Source of the DNA: Acridotheres tristis | Taxonomy: Eukaryota; Chordata; Aves; Passeriformes; Sturnidae | Direction of reading: 5' to 3' | Assembly (NCBI GenBank): GCA_037013685.1 | Contig: CM072893.1 | Location: 20,355,736-20,419,735 of the forward strand | Length of the DNA: 64,000 nt | Part shown: positions 26,688-41,000 of the stretch, one piece after another | Numbering within the stretch: the stretch's first letter is position 1 | Layout: the number at the start of each line of letters is the position of its first letter | Translations under genes and position numbers: made by a program | The notes under the pieces: generated by a model | The model's database searches: none | Told to the model about the DNA's origin: nothing | What the model saw: the letters and a program-made list of their open reading frames with translations, nothing else

Positions 26688-29600
26688 ACCACAAAGAACT
26701 AGAATATATTGTCAAGCTAATCCTACTCTGCAGACTGTTTAAAGCAAAACACAATAAAGCCTTTATTCAAAATAAGTGAAATTAGAAGGGGGGGGAAGGA
26801 GAGAGTAAACATTATTTGTAACATTATTATAAACAGTAGGAGAACTATAAAAAGTAAACAATAGTTAACATCTGTGACAAGAAGCCAGAGGCTGATTTGC
26901 AAAAAGAAGTTTTTTTCTTTCCCTCTACCTCTTCCTCAACCAGGTCCAAAGGAGTTGGAGACATGGAGATTTCTGTTGGGAAATGGGGATGAGATAAACC
27001 TTCCCAGAGCAGAATTAATGAGACCAGTCCTGGCTGCTACTGCATGTTTGGATGCACGTGCCCTGGGAAAAGCTGACCACTATTCCTGAATATATCTTAA
27101 TATAACTTGACTGCTGAATATTCGGATTTTAATTAGATTTTTTGAAGTGATAAACCGAATGAGGTCTGCAACCTTCTCTTGTTTCCCACCATTTAAAGAG
27201 ATACGTGGTAATGAAGAAAACATTTTTAACTGCATGACCTTGTCTTATTATAGTTTAAAACCAGCAATCTTTAAAATGTAGCTGAAATATAATGATTTCT
27301 AGCATTTTTCCCTTACTATTATTATTGATTGTAGATCACTCTGAAAACTGAAGAATGTCATGTAAGAATGAAAAATATCTATAATCATTGTTTTTAGTAA
27401 ATATATTCTAATGTTTCATGTTTCTTCTGCCTAAACAGCACATTTTTACCAGAAACAAATCTTTGCTTATTTAACAATCTTCATCTATCTAATTAACATG
27501 ACTGGCATTTTATTACTGAACAAAGCATATAATATAAAAGAAGAAAGATTTTTCACTTAAATGCAAACCCCCAAGGGGAAATATGCTTTATGTAATTTTA
27601 AAGGAGGAGCTGCAGCATTACAAAAGGAACACAAATGTGTGAAATCTTTTTCTTCCCTTGCCTTGCAGCTGATTTACTTAGATGGGTCATTTTGGCATCC
27701 CTATGGTATGAAAGGTATGAAAACCCTGCATCAGGGAAATTGCCTATGATTAAGGGATAATAAGAATGAATGTTTAACCTTTTTTTTAACCCAACTAATA
27801 CATTATTGATCATCAAGGATTTTTACCTTCTTGTTAGAATGACAGACAACACTTTCTGTTATTTTAAAAAAAATTACCTTATCCAGTATTCTTTTTACAT
27901 TTCACTTGAAACACAAATGTGTACACAAACCTAGAACAAAATATGGAGTTTATCCGTTTATGCTACATGAATTTATTAACTATTCAGAAATTACTTAGCA
28001 GTGATTTGTATTTTATTGAAAGAACAACACATGTGCAAAGTCAAATTGCATACCTGCTAAACATAGGAAATGTACACAGCTGAGACTAACACTGTTACAG
28101 CTTTATATCTGTAAGAAGTGATTTGGTGTTCAATTATTTTTTAATTTCTGATTTTGACTACAAAATATCAATAGAAAATTAATAAGAGCTACTATTTTAC
28201 TAGAGGTGCTACCAAAAAAAATATATTTTTTTTTTCATGTTTTGCCCATATCCTCACAATTGCTGGCAGCTCCACTAATTTTGAATCCACTCTACTGAAC
28301 TCACCCCACTATGGAGCAAGTTTATATAGGTTCACTTATTGTGTGGTTGCTGAACATGAAATGTGTATATAAGAGTTTAAATTATCTGAAGTTTTTGTCT
28401 GTGATTTAATTTCATGTATCTATCACAGATCCAGTTGCTTCATGTTTTTAAAACACAGGAAAAAATACTTTGTAAGATTTTAAGAGATAACAGGACAGTA
28501 GCTCAGACTGAGCTTCTAAAAATCAGTGGAAAACCATTTCCCTGATAAATTCTGATATTAAATGCTTGTATTGTAAAATACGATAATGACTGGTTTTGGA
28601 TAATGATTTATGAGTCACATTCAGCAACATGTAACAGGAAAAGATCAAATTTCCTTTAACAAATGCCTAAGAAGAAAGCTAAGGTTGGTCACTCTAGAAA
28701 TTGATTATGTAGTTAATCCTTTAAGGAATTATGGAAAAAGATAACTATTCCTGCAGCACATGCAGGTATTGAAGATGAATAGTAAACAAGATGCTGTTAC
28801 ACAAACATTTGTGTCCTCAAGCAAGTCTAACAGTGCTATTACAGCATTGACATACTACATGGTTTCTTCTCCCTTCTTTATGGAGAGAACATGCAGATTG
28901 AACAAAACATCCCAAGAGGCCTCAGCTGCCTTTTAAATTATTAGCATTCAGTTATGTTATTAAATGTACTGCCTCCTGCAGTAAGTGAAGCTGGGGCAGG
29001 CAGATATAAAACCTCACCATTGCTGTTTCATAGGCTTGGTTTCAAATGTCCCAGAAGCAGGACGTTTTAAAGAGAGCCACTCATTCACTCCATAGTAAAG
29101 GCGTAAGACTAATATTTTGAAAACCTCTAATTCAAAGACCTGTTATCTTTGCTTGACCTTATTTCCTGTCATTGGCAACAAGTGAGTTGCTTCTATTCAC
29201 TCTAATAGCCATATAGTATAACCCTTGCTGTGAACAACTGCTATTTATGCATCCCTTTGTAGAGAGCTGCAGTCTCGGGCAGTCATACCCTGCCTCAGAA
29301 GGGTCATTCACAAACAGCCTCTTGTTTGACCTAAGGGACACATCACATTGCCTTGCCCTGTACTTTTTACCTTCTGCACTGTACTTCCTTCCTCTCGTGT
29401 TTGATGCTGCACAGGTGGTTCTGTGCTGCAAAACCAGGTGTCTGAGTCTGAAGTCGTCTGCAAAAATGTTTACCTTCTTATAATTTTTAGCTGGATTTCA
29501 GTAGTTATAAATGTGCTGTTGGGATTTTTTTTGTTTATTTGGGCTTCTTTTGTGGTTTGATTTTAATTTTGTTGGTTGGTTTGTTTTCTGAGGAGGAGAA

Positions 29601-29719
29601 AAAGCCCATTTATCATGGCTTCTTTCCATTCTGTAAAGAAAAGATTTAGCCTTGCTACATGTATTTGTCATCTGACAAAATATGAGTCCAAACCACCTAG
29701 TTATTCCCTTTTCCAAATG

Positions 29720-29770
29720 AATATTAATTAAATATTAATAAATATTAATAAATATTAATTAAAAATATAT
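29720..29770. repeat. AT-only tandem repeat (AATATTAATA unit)
   Basis: The 10-bp unit AATATTAATA recurs about four times with small changes. It is purely A and T and internally palindromic (AATATT, TTAATTAA). Confidence 0.85.
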
Positions 29771-30984
29771 AGGAATAAACAAGAACTAGGAACTTATATC
29801 TGAGAATGATAAATCTTTCCCACTATTAGACAAATGGCTAATATACAAATTACAGAAAGTATTTTACAAGAGATTCCAAGCATGAAAACTTTTTGAAGCC
29901 TTTCTACATTTAATTTCTATTTTTTAAAATATAGCTGTATATATGTAACTATATCTGCTTGAAATTGTCCATACCAGAAGAAGAGAAAATCCCTCTTTTT
30001 CTTTGTACATTCCATTGTGCTTCACAAAGATCTAGATCTCAAAAGAACATAAAGTCATAAAATGGTACAGTATTGGAGGCATTCGTTTATACATTAAGAA
30101 GTTAGTATATACATAATCTCTGTGTAATCAGGAGAATATTAATATTTATTGAATCTTGTTTTGCTATTAGGACAGATCAGCTATGCTAGGTCTGTATTTT
30201 AAAGATTTAATCAATCAATAAATTATGTTGACTTTTTGCACCACTGTAGTCACAAAAATGTTCTTCACCCACTTTGAGAGAATGTAATAATTTTGATTCT
30301 CAGTGGAGAAATAAATAGACAAAAAAAAGCAACTCAGACAAGCATTTAAAAAGCATTATCCTGCTGCTTCTGCATTCTATCCCCTCTGTTATGGGAGGAA
30401 TTAGCTATTGAATATTGCAGTCATGTATCACAAAGCTGCAGCTGTTAACAATACCATCTCCATATTTGAAATGCATACATTTTAAATTTTTCCTGACAAG
30501 TTAAGGATTGTTTCATAGGATGTTGTACAGAAAAAACATATGAGGCTCAGTTCTACCAGTGAGAATTCTTGTTAAATATATCTGACTGGATCAGGCATTT
30601 CATGGTGGTTTGTTCTGAAGGAATAACTGAATTTCTGGGCACAGAAAAAGCCTGCCTTGGAGCACTTGGTGCTGTGTTTTGTAGGTGTTGCTAATTAAGG
30701 TAGAGAAGGTAGGAATTGAGAGTTGTGAGCTGGATGAGGATTTTGCTAGGGAGGAGGTTCTAAAAGAAGTAATATTTGGTCAGAGGTGGTTGGGTGAGAA
30801 ATTACTACTGTAATTTCACAGTGATCAGTTTTGTGACCATCTCATTTCAGAAGAAGGCAAAAAGTCAAGAGCGTGATAGTGTCCAAAAGAGAATGGCACT
30901 CACGAGTGTGCTAGTGACATGAAAAGTAATGTATAAAGGGAATGTTTAGCATCTAATAGCAAGAATTAAAATTAGACTAAGATG

Positions 30985-31570
30985 AGACCAATAATTCTCA
31001 TCAGCTGGAAACCACTGAAAGAAAAATAAAAGGTCAGGAGGTATTACCTGATCATGGAAAGACTGAGTTGCCAACATGATATGGCTGTGAAAAGCCAAAA
31101 GTGATCCTGGAATATATGAGGTGAGGCACTTCCAGTGGAAATAGGCAAACATTCATAACACTGGAGAAGGTGTTGTTCGAGCCTCATCTGGAATACTGTT
31201 CACATTAGCCCATATTTTAAATTCATCTTTGTTCACAATTGAATGGCTAAAGAGAAAACTTGCTGTACTGACAGTACCCTGGAGAAGAGAATGAGAAGGT
31301 TTGTGTGGTGCAATAGAGTGAAGCCTGCTAGAACAGTTCTCTATACTCAAAATGGAAAAACCTTTATTAATTTAAAAACCAAATTATAACTATCTAGTCT
31401 TGCACTAATCTAGCTCTGAGTATTTTTTTTTTCTGGATTTAGAAGAAGGTTTTATCTATTAGAAAAGGGACACTGAAGGAGAGTTTTCCTGTAAGAATAG
31501 TAGAAGCAAGTACCATACCTATTTTGACGGCCAAGTTTGATACATTTTGAGAATGGGTTTTGTGACTAGA
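30985..31570 (+). mobile_element. CR1-type LINE relic (3' part of ORF2 and 3' end)
   Basis: The plus strand follows the tetrapod CR1/L3 consensus in order: GATCATGGAAAGACTGAG near 31050, ACATGATATGGCTGTGAAAA near 31074, GTGATCCTGGAATATATGAGG, CACTTCCAGTGGAAATAGG, CGAGCCTCATCTGGAATACTGT near 31178 (each only part of the match), then TGGATTTAGAAGAAGGTTTT near 31434 and the closing GCCAAGTTTGATACATTTTGAG near 31530. CR1 elements copy themselves by target-primed reverse transcription. The matched ORF2 region encodes the segment just after the reverse transcriptase (PHLEYC-type motif). This copy has stops, frameshifts and probably internal deletions, so it is an old, dead fragment. Boundaries are approximate. 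Confidence 0.75.
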
Positions 31571-34500
31571 TAGCAATTACCTGCAACAGCAGTGTCAAAG
31601 AAGGTATTTTATAGAGCAGTGCCATGATAACATATATTGCTTCTGATAAAAATTACTAGCTCTGATATAAAAATTACCACATTGTTTTCAAAGTAAAGCT
31701 ATCTGTAAAATAATTCCTGCAAGATATAGACATATGAATATAGTTTCTCTCAAAATTAAAATTTAATAGCGAGCTCTTTCTCCCTCCACTTACTCCCCCC
31801 ACCTTGCATCAGCAGACAGTAAACTTTGCAAGAACCACTTCACCAAGCAATAGTAATGGTAGGAATATATTATACATTACTTCCAAAAGAAAACATACCT
31901 TAGGATGTGGTGAAGTGTAGAAAGATATTTTTATGGTCAGTGTGAATATTATAGTTTCTAGTTTTTGTGGCACATGATGATATTATGTTAAGAAGTTATT
32001 ATTCTGCAGTGTATGACTTACTGCCTAGTCCTGCTGTTTTAACTCAGACCTTTCACAACTTGTTTTCAGACAAGGGGATTCTTTTACATTAATTGTGCAT
32101 TTGAGTAAGGAATGCAAAACTGGATCTCCATTTACTACATTGAAATAAAATGAACAAACCAAATAGGGCATGAGAGAACAAGGAATTTGTATTTTGCATT
32201 GATTCAGTTCATAACACAGCTGTTTTCCAGATTTAACCTTCATATTGAGATTTCTCCTACTACTTGATAAATCACTCAGAAAGGTTCAGGTCTATGACTA
32301 TCTTTTATTCAATTCCTCCTTCCAGACAGAGATAATAAAGTGGACAATGTTCACATTCAGGCACAGAAAAGCTGATAGTCCATTAGGAAATCTGAGCATT
32401 TCTGCAGTAAGTCAATGTTGCTGTTTCTTGCCTCACTCTTGTTTTAACCTCTATTCCCAGGACTGCAGTGGGCAAATAGACTCCCCAGTGCACTGGCCTG
32501 TATTGTCATCCCAAGAAACAGTTGAACTACATTATGGAGGGTAAAACCTGAGCCTTTGAAATTAGGGTTCCTAGGAGCTTAACTTTCATCTTTCAAAGTA
32601 TTCCTCTCTCAAAAATCAACATTATGCAGAACTAAGGTTGCAGGTGGCACTGAGAAAAGCAGAGTTGAACACACCAGCTCCACACTCAAGTAGCCATCTC
32701 ACCAATATGACACCAAACTCAGCCTCAGCCCAATCAAGCTTTCTTCAAAAGATGTACAACTTCATTTAAGGTACAGCCAACCCCCTCACTTTCAGAGAAG
32801 CACTCCAGTTCCTGTGATAGCATCCTGCTTCCTGACCAGACCAGTGAATATTTATAATCATGGTCTGGCACAATTCCAGGTGAGTTCAAACTTCTGCCCT
32901 GGAGCTGAACACTCCACCATGCTGCTGGAGGCTCTGTGGTTAGGAATACCTTCCCAGCAAGAGGGTGAAGTGTGTCACCCAGCCAAGGTATGACTCATGT
33001 TTCCTATGGCTTGGATGGCAACTTGCATTAGTAGGCAATTAGATGAAAGGGAAACATAATTGCTATTTCCCCTCTTCTGAGTGACATCCTGAGCATATCT
33101 AGTAAAAAATTAATGCATCTAGGGCCCTCAAGATTTGTAGCTTAGTGAGAACAAAGAGCAGAAAATGCTCTTTTAGACTCCTAGTTCATGCTACAGATTC
33201 TTAGATGCTATGACATTTAAAATAGTAATAAAATAAATAAAATAATCTCTTTATAGGACTCCTGCCTAAATAGGTTGCTAGAGAAGTCCTGCAGGACGTT
33301 TTGGCTAGATACAGCCTGATTTTTCAAATTCAAGTGGAATTTTGCATATCAACTCAAATGATGTTGTCTTCTGAATTATACCTTGCTTTTGTACATAACA
33401 TTGCCTAGTCCCTGCGTTAGACAGTGCTATCTTGGTATCATATCACTATCATCATTATTTTCAATGTGGTGTGCAAAAGCCTCCTGCATGGTGTAAACAC
33501 TGCACAAGCATGCAAAATCCGGTCAGGATAAGGATGCAACACCCTCTGTGTTGCTCTGCAATGTGTTTGTATGAAAAACCTTGGTTTCTTGTAGAAACTG
33601 TCAGCCTGGGGAATGGAAGCGATACAATTCCAATAACGTAGAAAATAACCACCCTCTCTGTGAGGGAAAGGGTCTGATGATAAAAATGCTTCCTAAGAAT
33701 TTAACGTTGTTAAGTTATCAGGATGCTGAGTGGATACCACTGTCATGTAAAACTAGAGGGAGTATTTGTCCTTAATGTACCCCTAATATATCCTAAATTA
33801 AAAGCTATCCTTAATCAGCCTTTCACATACTTCTAGGTTCAGGTAGAACACACAATTTCTTTAATAAAAACATGCGATTCTTCTACTGAGTGTTCAGCCA
33901 CCCATAATTCTGAACACAGCAGCCTACATTATGATTGGCGTGTACAAAACGGTATGTCCATCTGGGAAAAATATATGCCACAAATTACTCATAGCATGCT
34001 GACATTTTTCCTTACCTTTCCATGCACTTTGAATTGAAAACAATTAGCCAGATAAACTCCTAGTGATAATGTTACCTAAATACTGAGTATGCTACTGGTT
34101 GCACAGGAGCTTTGAGAAACCATTCTGCCTTTTGTCTGGAAAACCCGACCCACTGACATCTTCTCTTTCTGCTACCATAAAATGCTTCTGTTCTGGAATT
34201 TCCAGCCAAAGTCAGACCCTGTGCCTCCATAGTTAGCAGGCAGAAGAAAACCTCCCTCCAGGTGCACAAAGAAGGGATATATGGGATATGTAACACTTCT
34301 TGCACAGCCCTGCTTACAACAGGCTGATTGTTTGTGTAAGCCTAGGCACCTTCACTTCAATGAATCCCATATATTACTCTTCTGGCAATTTAAGGGGCAG
34401 CTGATATTGCTACCATAATTTTACATCCAAATTAAAGTACAGCATGCGTAAAACGGTTTTTGGGGGTTTTTTTGTGATGACGTGTAAAGGACTAACGGAA

Positions 34501-34974
34501 ACATAAGTTTCACTACAAGTTTCACCATCCCCAAAACAATTCAATGGCTCCATTTCTTTGCCTGGTGAGAGGAAAAGCTCTATGAATCCAAGATGGGTGC
34601 TAGTGTCATTGTTCAATGCACTTTTGGAAGGTGCTTAAAGTGATTAGCACAGCAAGGAAACCTACAACAACATAACAGATGATAACCTAGCACAGAAAAT
34701 TAACAGAGCTCTGGACTCAAGCAGCTAACATGATAGAGCTGCTGGTGCAGGTTTGCTGACAAAAGTGTTTTGGTCATTAGCTTAGCCTGCAAACACCAAT
34801 CTCTTCTTCCTAGTATCAGTACAGTCTGATAGCAACATTGGAAAGAGAAGGGTTAATAGTCAGGGACCTTCGAATAATGGTTAAGACCCTGTTTTAGTCA
34901 TACGACTGTATTTTACACCAGTGATAATGATGCCCACCATCCAGTTACTTATCTTCACAGGTCTTAGGCTTTCC
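31571..34974. other. AT-rich gene desert
   Basis: No gene, RNA gene or recognisable repeat is supported. Open frames are under 100 codons and unrecognised. Confidence 0.55.
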
Positions 34975-35098
34975 AAGGAAAAAACCATTTTCGCCAGGGC
35001 ACAGAGAGAGCTGAAGAGCCATACTCAAGGTGACAAAGAAGGAATCCACAATCCCCAGGAAGGGAACTCAAACCCCAGCTGAGCAGTCTGAGACCTAC
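34975..35098 (-). mobile_element. MIR-type SINE relic, minus orientation
   Basis: Plus-strand words follow the complement of the MIR consensus: AACCATTTTCGCCAGGGCACAGAGAG (in part), TACTCAAGGTGACAAAG, then GGAAGGGAACTCAAACCCCAG and AGCAGTCTGAG. In MIR these correspond to the 'CCATTTTACAGATG...GCACAGAG', 'CAAGGTCACACAG' and 'GGATTCGAACCC' stretches. It is diverged and inactive. The left edge is uncertain. Confidence 0.6.
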
Positions 35099-38000
35099 TC
35101 AGAATATGTGGAAACCTTTTTTTCTGCAGTAAAGAATGGTGAAAAGGGTACACACATTTGTCAATAGATAGTGCTGCACTCCATGTCATAATGGTGCTAT
35201 AATTGGCATCCAACAGCCTCTGCATAAGGCCACATGGTTAGGAGAAATTGCTAAATTATTTGACTTGTAAGCCCAGTTTGAAATGCTAACTGCAGAGTTG
35301 TCTGAGTGATAAACTCTTTAAGGAGAAACCTTTGATCTCCAGTCAAGTAAAGACCTTTAAAAGTCCTGAAGTCTGGAGTAGCCAGCCCTAAAGACCTTTG
35401 TTTGCAGCCATCACTGGAAGAGGGGGAGGGAAAAAGCATTTTGCAGTGATTGCCCAGAAGTTTGGCTTTGCTTGTAAAGCTGGAAGGTGAAAGGCCGCAC
35501 AGCTCCCTTCCCTTCCCCCTAACAAACTAAAAAAAAGGTTATCCAGCTTTATGGTATAAGGCAGTCCTTAAGTTTAAGCTAATGAAATTGGCTTAACAAA
35601 GAAGATTGCAATCATCTGGGGGAAAAAAATTGTTTATAGACAGTGAATTTTCTTGTTCCTGAAAAAACACTTTAAAGATCAAATTTGAAGTGGCCTGTGG
35701 CAGCCTTTAAGCAGACCATGTTGCAATGGAGTTTTGGTTTCTAGCACTGAAACAGGAAGGAGTTCAGTCTGCACACAGTTTCTGCTAGAGGCACTTACTC
35801 ACTTTATCACCCAGTTCAGCTCCACAGGGCCGGGGTTTGCACGTGTGCTGGCCGCCATCCTTCAGCATCACTCCAGCTAAAAGCAGCAGGGTGTTGGACT
35901 GCCACTGCAGTCAGGGGACACTTGAACCAGATGTGAACTCTCTCCTGCCACTGCACAGGCAACCTCTAGGAGAGGCAGGAGGGGTTACTAACCTTTTCTT
36001 CCTCACGAGTTTATTCATGGATAATATCCTTCATTGCCAACATTTCTTCTGACAAAAAGAACTAGAGTTAAAAAAGCCTGACCATAAATTGGTAAGGCCC
36101 AAGTGTCACTCCCCCTACTTCCTCCTGTGTCCTTTCACCACCATCACCCCCTGGATAAAAGTTCACAGCTCACTAGCAGTGTCTGTAAATGGCAGATCTT
36201 TTACTGCTAGCTTTAGCCTCTGCTGAGCTCCCAGATGGGATGGTGTTGCTTGATGGGGTCATCTGTTTACTTAAAACAGGACTGGGATCAAAAGTTCATT
36301 TTCATGGACCATTAAAGGACAACGATAACTGTGCCAGCCACTGCTGAGTTGAGCTGGATGTGACTGGAAGGGGAATAACACCATATGCCAGCCACCCTGT
36401 TTCTTATAAGATTTATTTCAAGTGCCCTCCCTGTACCTATTGGGGAATATGGAAACGGCCACCTTCCATACCAGCCTACAGAATGTATCTGTAGGCAATC
36501 TCTGACACATTATCTTCCCCTCAGAGGTCACTAGTGATTCATTACAGCATATTTACCCACATTCCAACAGCCACTTGGATTTGTTTCAATGAATCGGTAA
36601 CAGTCAATTTCTGACCAGAAAAATCTCACTCATCTTTCAATTTTTTGAGCATTAAAGTCAGCACTTGTGATCCAGAGAGAGGGTGAGGCAGAAAGAGAAA
36701 AGAATGGGAAAGGGTGAAAATCTAAGTAACTGTCAAGTCTCCACACAGCAGAACTGAAAAACTGAGCCAAAATTCACATTGCCTCTAACAGGCAGCCCCA
36801 TGAAAAGTAGTAGTATGAAAAAGAATGATGTTTGTTGTAAAAGCTTGAGCTATTTAAGTTTTTTAATTGACAGTGGTTTTGCCTAATAATCATAAAAGCT
36901 CCCCTTCAATCATGAGCTAAGCCTAATTTCTGCAGAAATACAAAGGAAGTCTTCCTTAATACAGTAAGGACACTCAGACCATGCAGCTGACCTACACGTC
37001 TGCTGAAGGCCGAGCATCTGCCTGTAAAAAAAAATATTTTATCCTGGAAAATGGGTTGGGTTTTTTTTCTAATGGTGTGTTTCAATGCTCAGGAGAAAGT
37101 TAAGGGCCACAAAATCCCACCCTCTCTCCACAAAGCCAGCCCATGCCCAGGTGGCTCTGAGCAGAGGCAGAGGGAGCCCTGTCTGCAGCTCCATCCACCA
37201 CTTTATAGAATTCATACGAGTCCTTCCCATCCAGGACAGGGCTGCCAAAAACAGCCTCAGGTCTTTGATAGCAGGCATATCATAAAGCCTTTTCTCACCT
37301 CCAGGGAATGTTTCTCCCTCTGTAGTGTGGTGTGGTTTGACTACCCCATCAAATCCATTAGAAAATGCCAAGGAATGGTGCCAGACCAACCGGACGAAAA
37401 TTTGAAAGCTGAGAAGGGAGAAGTGGGAAATCCTGGTGGCCTGGGCAGTCCCAGCGCTGCTTTAGGGACTTCTGCTACGGTCTGTAGGTCGCACAAGTGT
37501 CTGGTGGCACCCATTAACTGCTTTCAGCATAACAATGGCCCTTTCTCATCCCTGCCCATCCTCCCTGTCCCAGTTAAATGAGCCATTTCCCAGACAAATA
37601 AAGACTGGAGAGTCTGCCTTCACTAGGGGTAGGAGACTGAGGAAGGCAATTCAGACGGGAATGGTGAGAGGCTACCGACAGGGAGACAGGGCCACCGTGA
37701 GCGCAGGGACGTGAGGAGAAAGGGAGACCTGGCACAGGGGAGAGAGGAGGGGACCTGAACTGCATTTACCCTCTGAACAGCATCTTCCAGAAGGGACGGG
37801 AAAACACAGTGCAGCCGCAGATAGGAGGGATCAGAGACATGCAGGAGGTCAAAGGAGGAGGCTGGCAGGGAGGTGACCCTGGTGGCCGTGCCAGCTCAGC
37901 CTGCAGCAGCTGCCAGGGCACAAGGGTCGGGCAGAACCCGCAGCAAAGGGCTGGGGTTCCGTGCTCCCCACTCGCTGTTTCCTTAGCACACCTGTGCCCT

Positions 38001-41000
38001 CCATCAGAACAGGCTGAGCAGGCACAAAGGCACCTACCCTGACCGTGTCACAAGCTGGTGGCCTGGCTGCACTCCTGCCCCTTTTCTGCTGCTGTCTCAT
38101 CAAGAAGCTGCTGCTAAAACTTCTTGTCCTTCCTCCAACCTTCAGGAATCAAACAAACGAGGAGCAGAAGCCAGGTGGGACATGCACTGTACTTTAAAGG
38201 TGACAGGTTAAGCTTCAAGTCTACAGTGCATCTGTGCTTCTTTGCCTAGTGTAGGTAATACAAAGTTTAAAATATTTTTTCATTTTTTTAATATAGCTAG
38301 ATGTATAACTATATACATTTGCCCACATACAGTATGAGTAAATATTTCTATGTCTAACCTGACTGCAGGCTTCATGCTGTCAGATAAAGCAGTCAGTTTT
38401 TAGGAATTCAGGAATACAAGATTGGTTTATAATATCCCAATTGTATTTTTGCCACTTGTGGTGATAACAGCTGTTCCAAAACCACAGCCAGCCTTGCTAA
38501 TAGAACAGAGCTCAGAAGTTGGGCTTAGAGAGCAAGAAGTTCAGAATACAAAGAAAAAAATAACAAGACAAATACTTAATTTGTTAAAAGGCATTAGGCC
38601 AAATCTTCCTCTACAGCAATGTTAATTATAAGAAGCCATTATCAAAATAATTTTAAAAAACAACCAACAAACAACTCTGAGTCTGCAACACTCACAAGCC
38701 AGAGAGAACAGAGAGCCTTGCACAAGACTGGGGAAACAAATCTGTGAGCATTTTATGGTAGACCTCCTCAAGCACAATTCTCTGCTGAAAGGATGAAGCT
38801 GATCAGCATTGCAATCAGGGCACTATTGACCAGCACTGACTTAGCCTTCCCTGGATTTCTCCTTCCCAGTCCAGCCACTCCTTAACTCCCTGTTACACAG
38901 GTACTGATGCTTCTCACTTCTCAGCCTTTCTGCAGGCTGCAGGAGCAAGAAGTCAGCTGAGGGCACACTCAGAGGAAGAACACCCTCAGGAGAGTTTGTG
39001 GCACAGTTTTCCCCTCTTCCAAGTGCACACTCTTCAATATACCCCTTGTTTATATTGCTGTGACTTTCTTTTCCCCCTCATGCTGTAATACTGGTTCTGA
39101 ATTTTGATGAGATAAAGCCAGATGTAGCCCATGGCATTTATTTATTTAGAAGCAAATACAAAATTTTGATAAATATTTTGGAGTTACAAAGAAGAATGAT
39201 AGGTCAACTGCTTCTCTCAATCCAGAATGGGTTCTTACATTTTTATCAGTCAATTAAAGAAAATACTTGCCTTGAATCCACAAATGTATTTTTCCTTTTA
39301 GATATTCCAGACACTTTTGGTCTTTCATTAAAGTTAGTGTTGGCTTTTTATATAATTCATACAAGTAGCCACAGGCACCAAAAAAAAAAGCTAATTTCTT
39401 AACTGTAGCTTTCCTCTCTTTATGGTTGCAATTTCAATTAACTGTTCTAAATAACTGACAACATGGAATATAAAACATTCCTGCAACAATGTAGGTCTAA
39501 CAGCAATTACGTTGATTTACTCTGGACCATGTTAAGTTCAGGGAGTAGGATAAAGAGACAAGAGTTTAAAACTTCTTTCACACTGATGTAATAAATTCAG
39601 TACATTGCTTTAAAGTTAGGGCAAAATAGCTGGTAACTGAAAGTCAAAAAAAACCCCTTGTTTTGTTTTCCACTGTGATAGAAAACAATAGATTATGGGA
39701 AAGTTCTTCAGAAGGTGATCAGAGGAAAAGTTCACCAGCATCTATCATGGACTGTGTCTCTGTGGCCTGCTGGGATAGGAGGGAGGGACATAAAGGTGTC
39801 AGCAGTTGAAGTGATACGGTAAATCACAGTGGGGCTAGTAAAGCACGATGGCAGCCTCGTGTAAATGCCTTCAGACTTCTATTTCTTCTCCGAGGTTGTA
39901 CTCGGGACACGTCCCCTCTTTGTGACCTTATCTCTGGGGCAGTGGGTTGTGCACTGGTCTCTTCTCTTTAGTTTATGAGGGCTAATCCATTCGCAGGTTA
40001 ATAAAAGGTGAAAAGGACAATCACCAAGGAGCCACCAAAATAAACAAGTACCTTTGACTGCTTAAGGATTCTTCGTTTTCCACATCAGCACGCTCAGCCT
40101 GTCTCCTTTCTCTCCTCATGAATACTTTCATAATAAGTACATCTGCAAATTGTTGATTAAAAAAATTACTAGCTGTATGCAAAAGAGGAGAAGAATAAGA
40201 CGATTCCATAAAAAGTGGATGGTTCTGCTTTGAGGCAAGCCACTGGTCTCTGTAAAATGTACTCTGCTGTGCATGTCCTTGTGGTTGAAATTTGGGATTT
40301 TTGTCTAGAAATACTGACTGACAATTAGTGAATTTAAGAGACCAACATGCTCTTAATCCCAGTTAGAGGAAAAGTTCCCCCAGAAATTCACAAATATGAG
40401 CCATTTCATGTCATAAAATGAGCAAAAAATTACGACATGCCATCTTCAAGCAAAATTAATTAATTTTTCTCTTTAACTGCTAGATTTTTAATGCGTGTGC
40501 TAGCTTGCTGCAGTGCTGTAGGCAGCATCATTAACATCAATAATATATATTTAATATAATGACACCAAGAGCCAGAGCCAGTGGACAAAGAGGATGACCC
40601 CAGGGTGAAAATCACCTGTGTGTCAGGCAGCCAGGGCAGTAGTGTGGGGCTGGAGCAGTGGGACTTGTGTCTCACTGCTGGTTCCCCTTTGTTCCCACCC
40701 TATCTCCTTCCATTCTTGTCAAAGTTAAGGACAATTCACAAAAGAGGAGGCTATTGCCAGGTCAGGGAGCAGTTTCCAATTACTCTGTGGTTCCGAGGCT
40801 TCCAAGGGAAGCTTTGGAGAGAAGCAGCATTTGATGAGTAGGTGTGCAATGTAGATTTTAGGTAAGAGGGGAAAAAAAACAACTCTATTCACATTGGCAG
40901 GCACTACTCTTGCTAGCAGAGTCCCTTCCTTGCTTTCCCACAGGATACAAGCAGTTAGTTCATTCAGAAGGGCTCAGATATAAAATAAAGGCTATTAGGT

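Larger units (their letters stand above)
20481..30984. other. AT-rich gene desert, central part
   Basis: No coding exon or RNA gene is supported. Simple repeats lie at 22711-22773 (A-rich), near 23813-23822 (C run), 26660-26687 (TA) and 29720-29770 (AATATTAATA). An isolated ATGATTCTATGATTATG at 25181-25197 resembles the end of a CR1 element but has no CR1 body on its left. All open frames are under about 100 codons and unrecognised. Confidence 0.55.
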
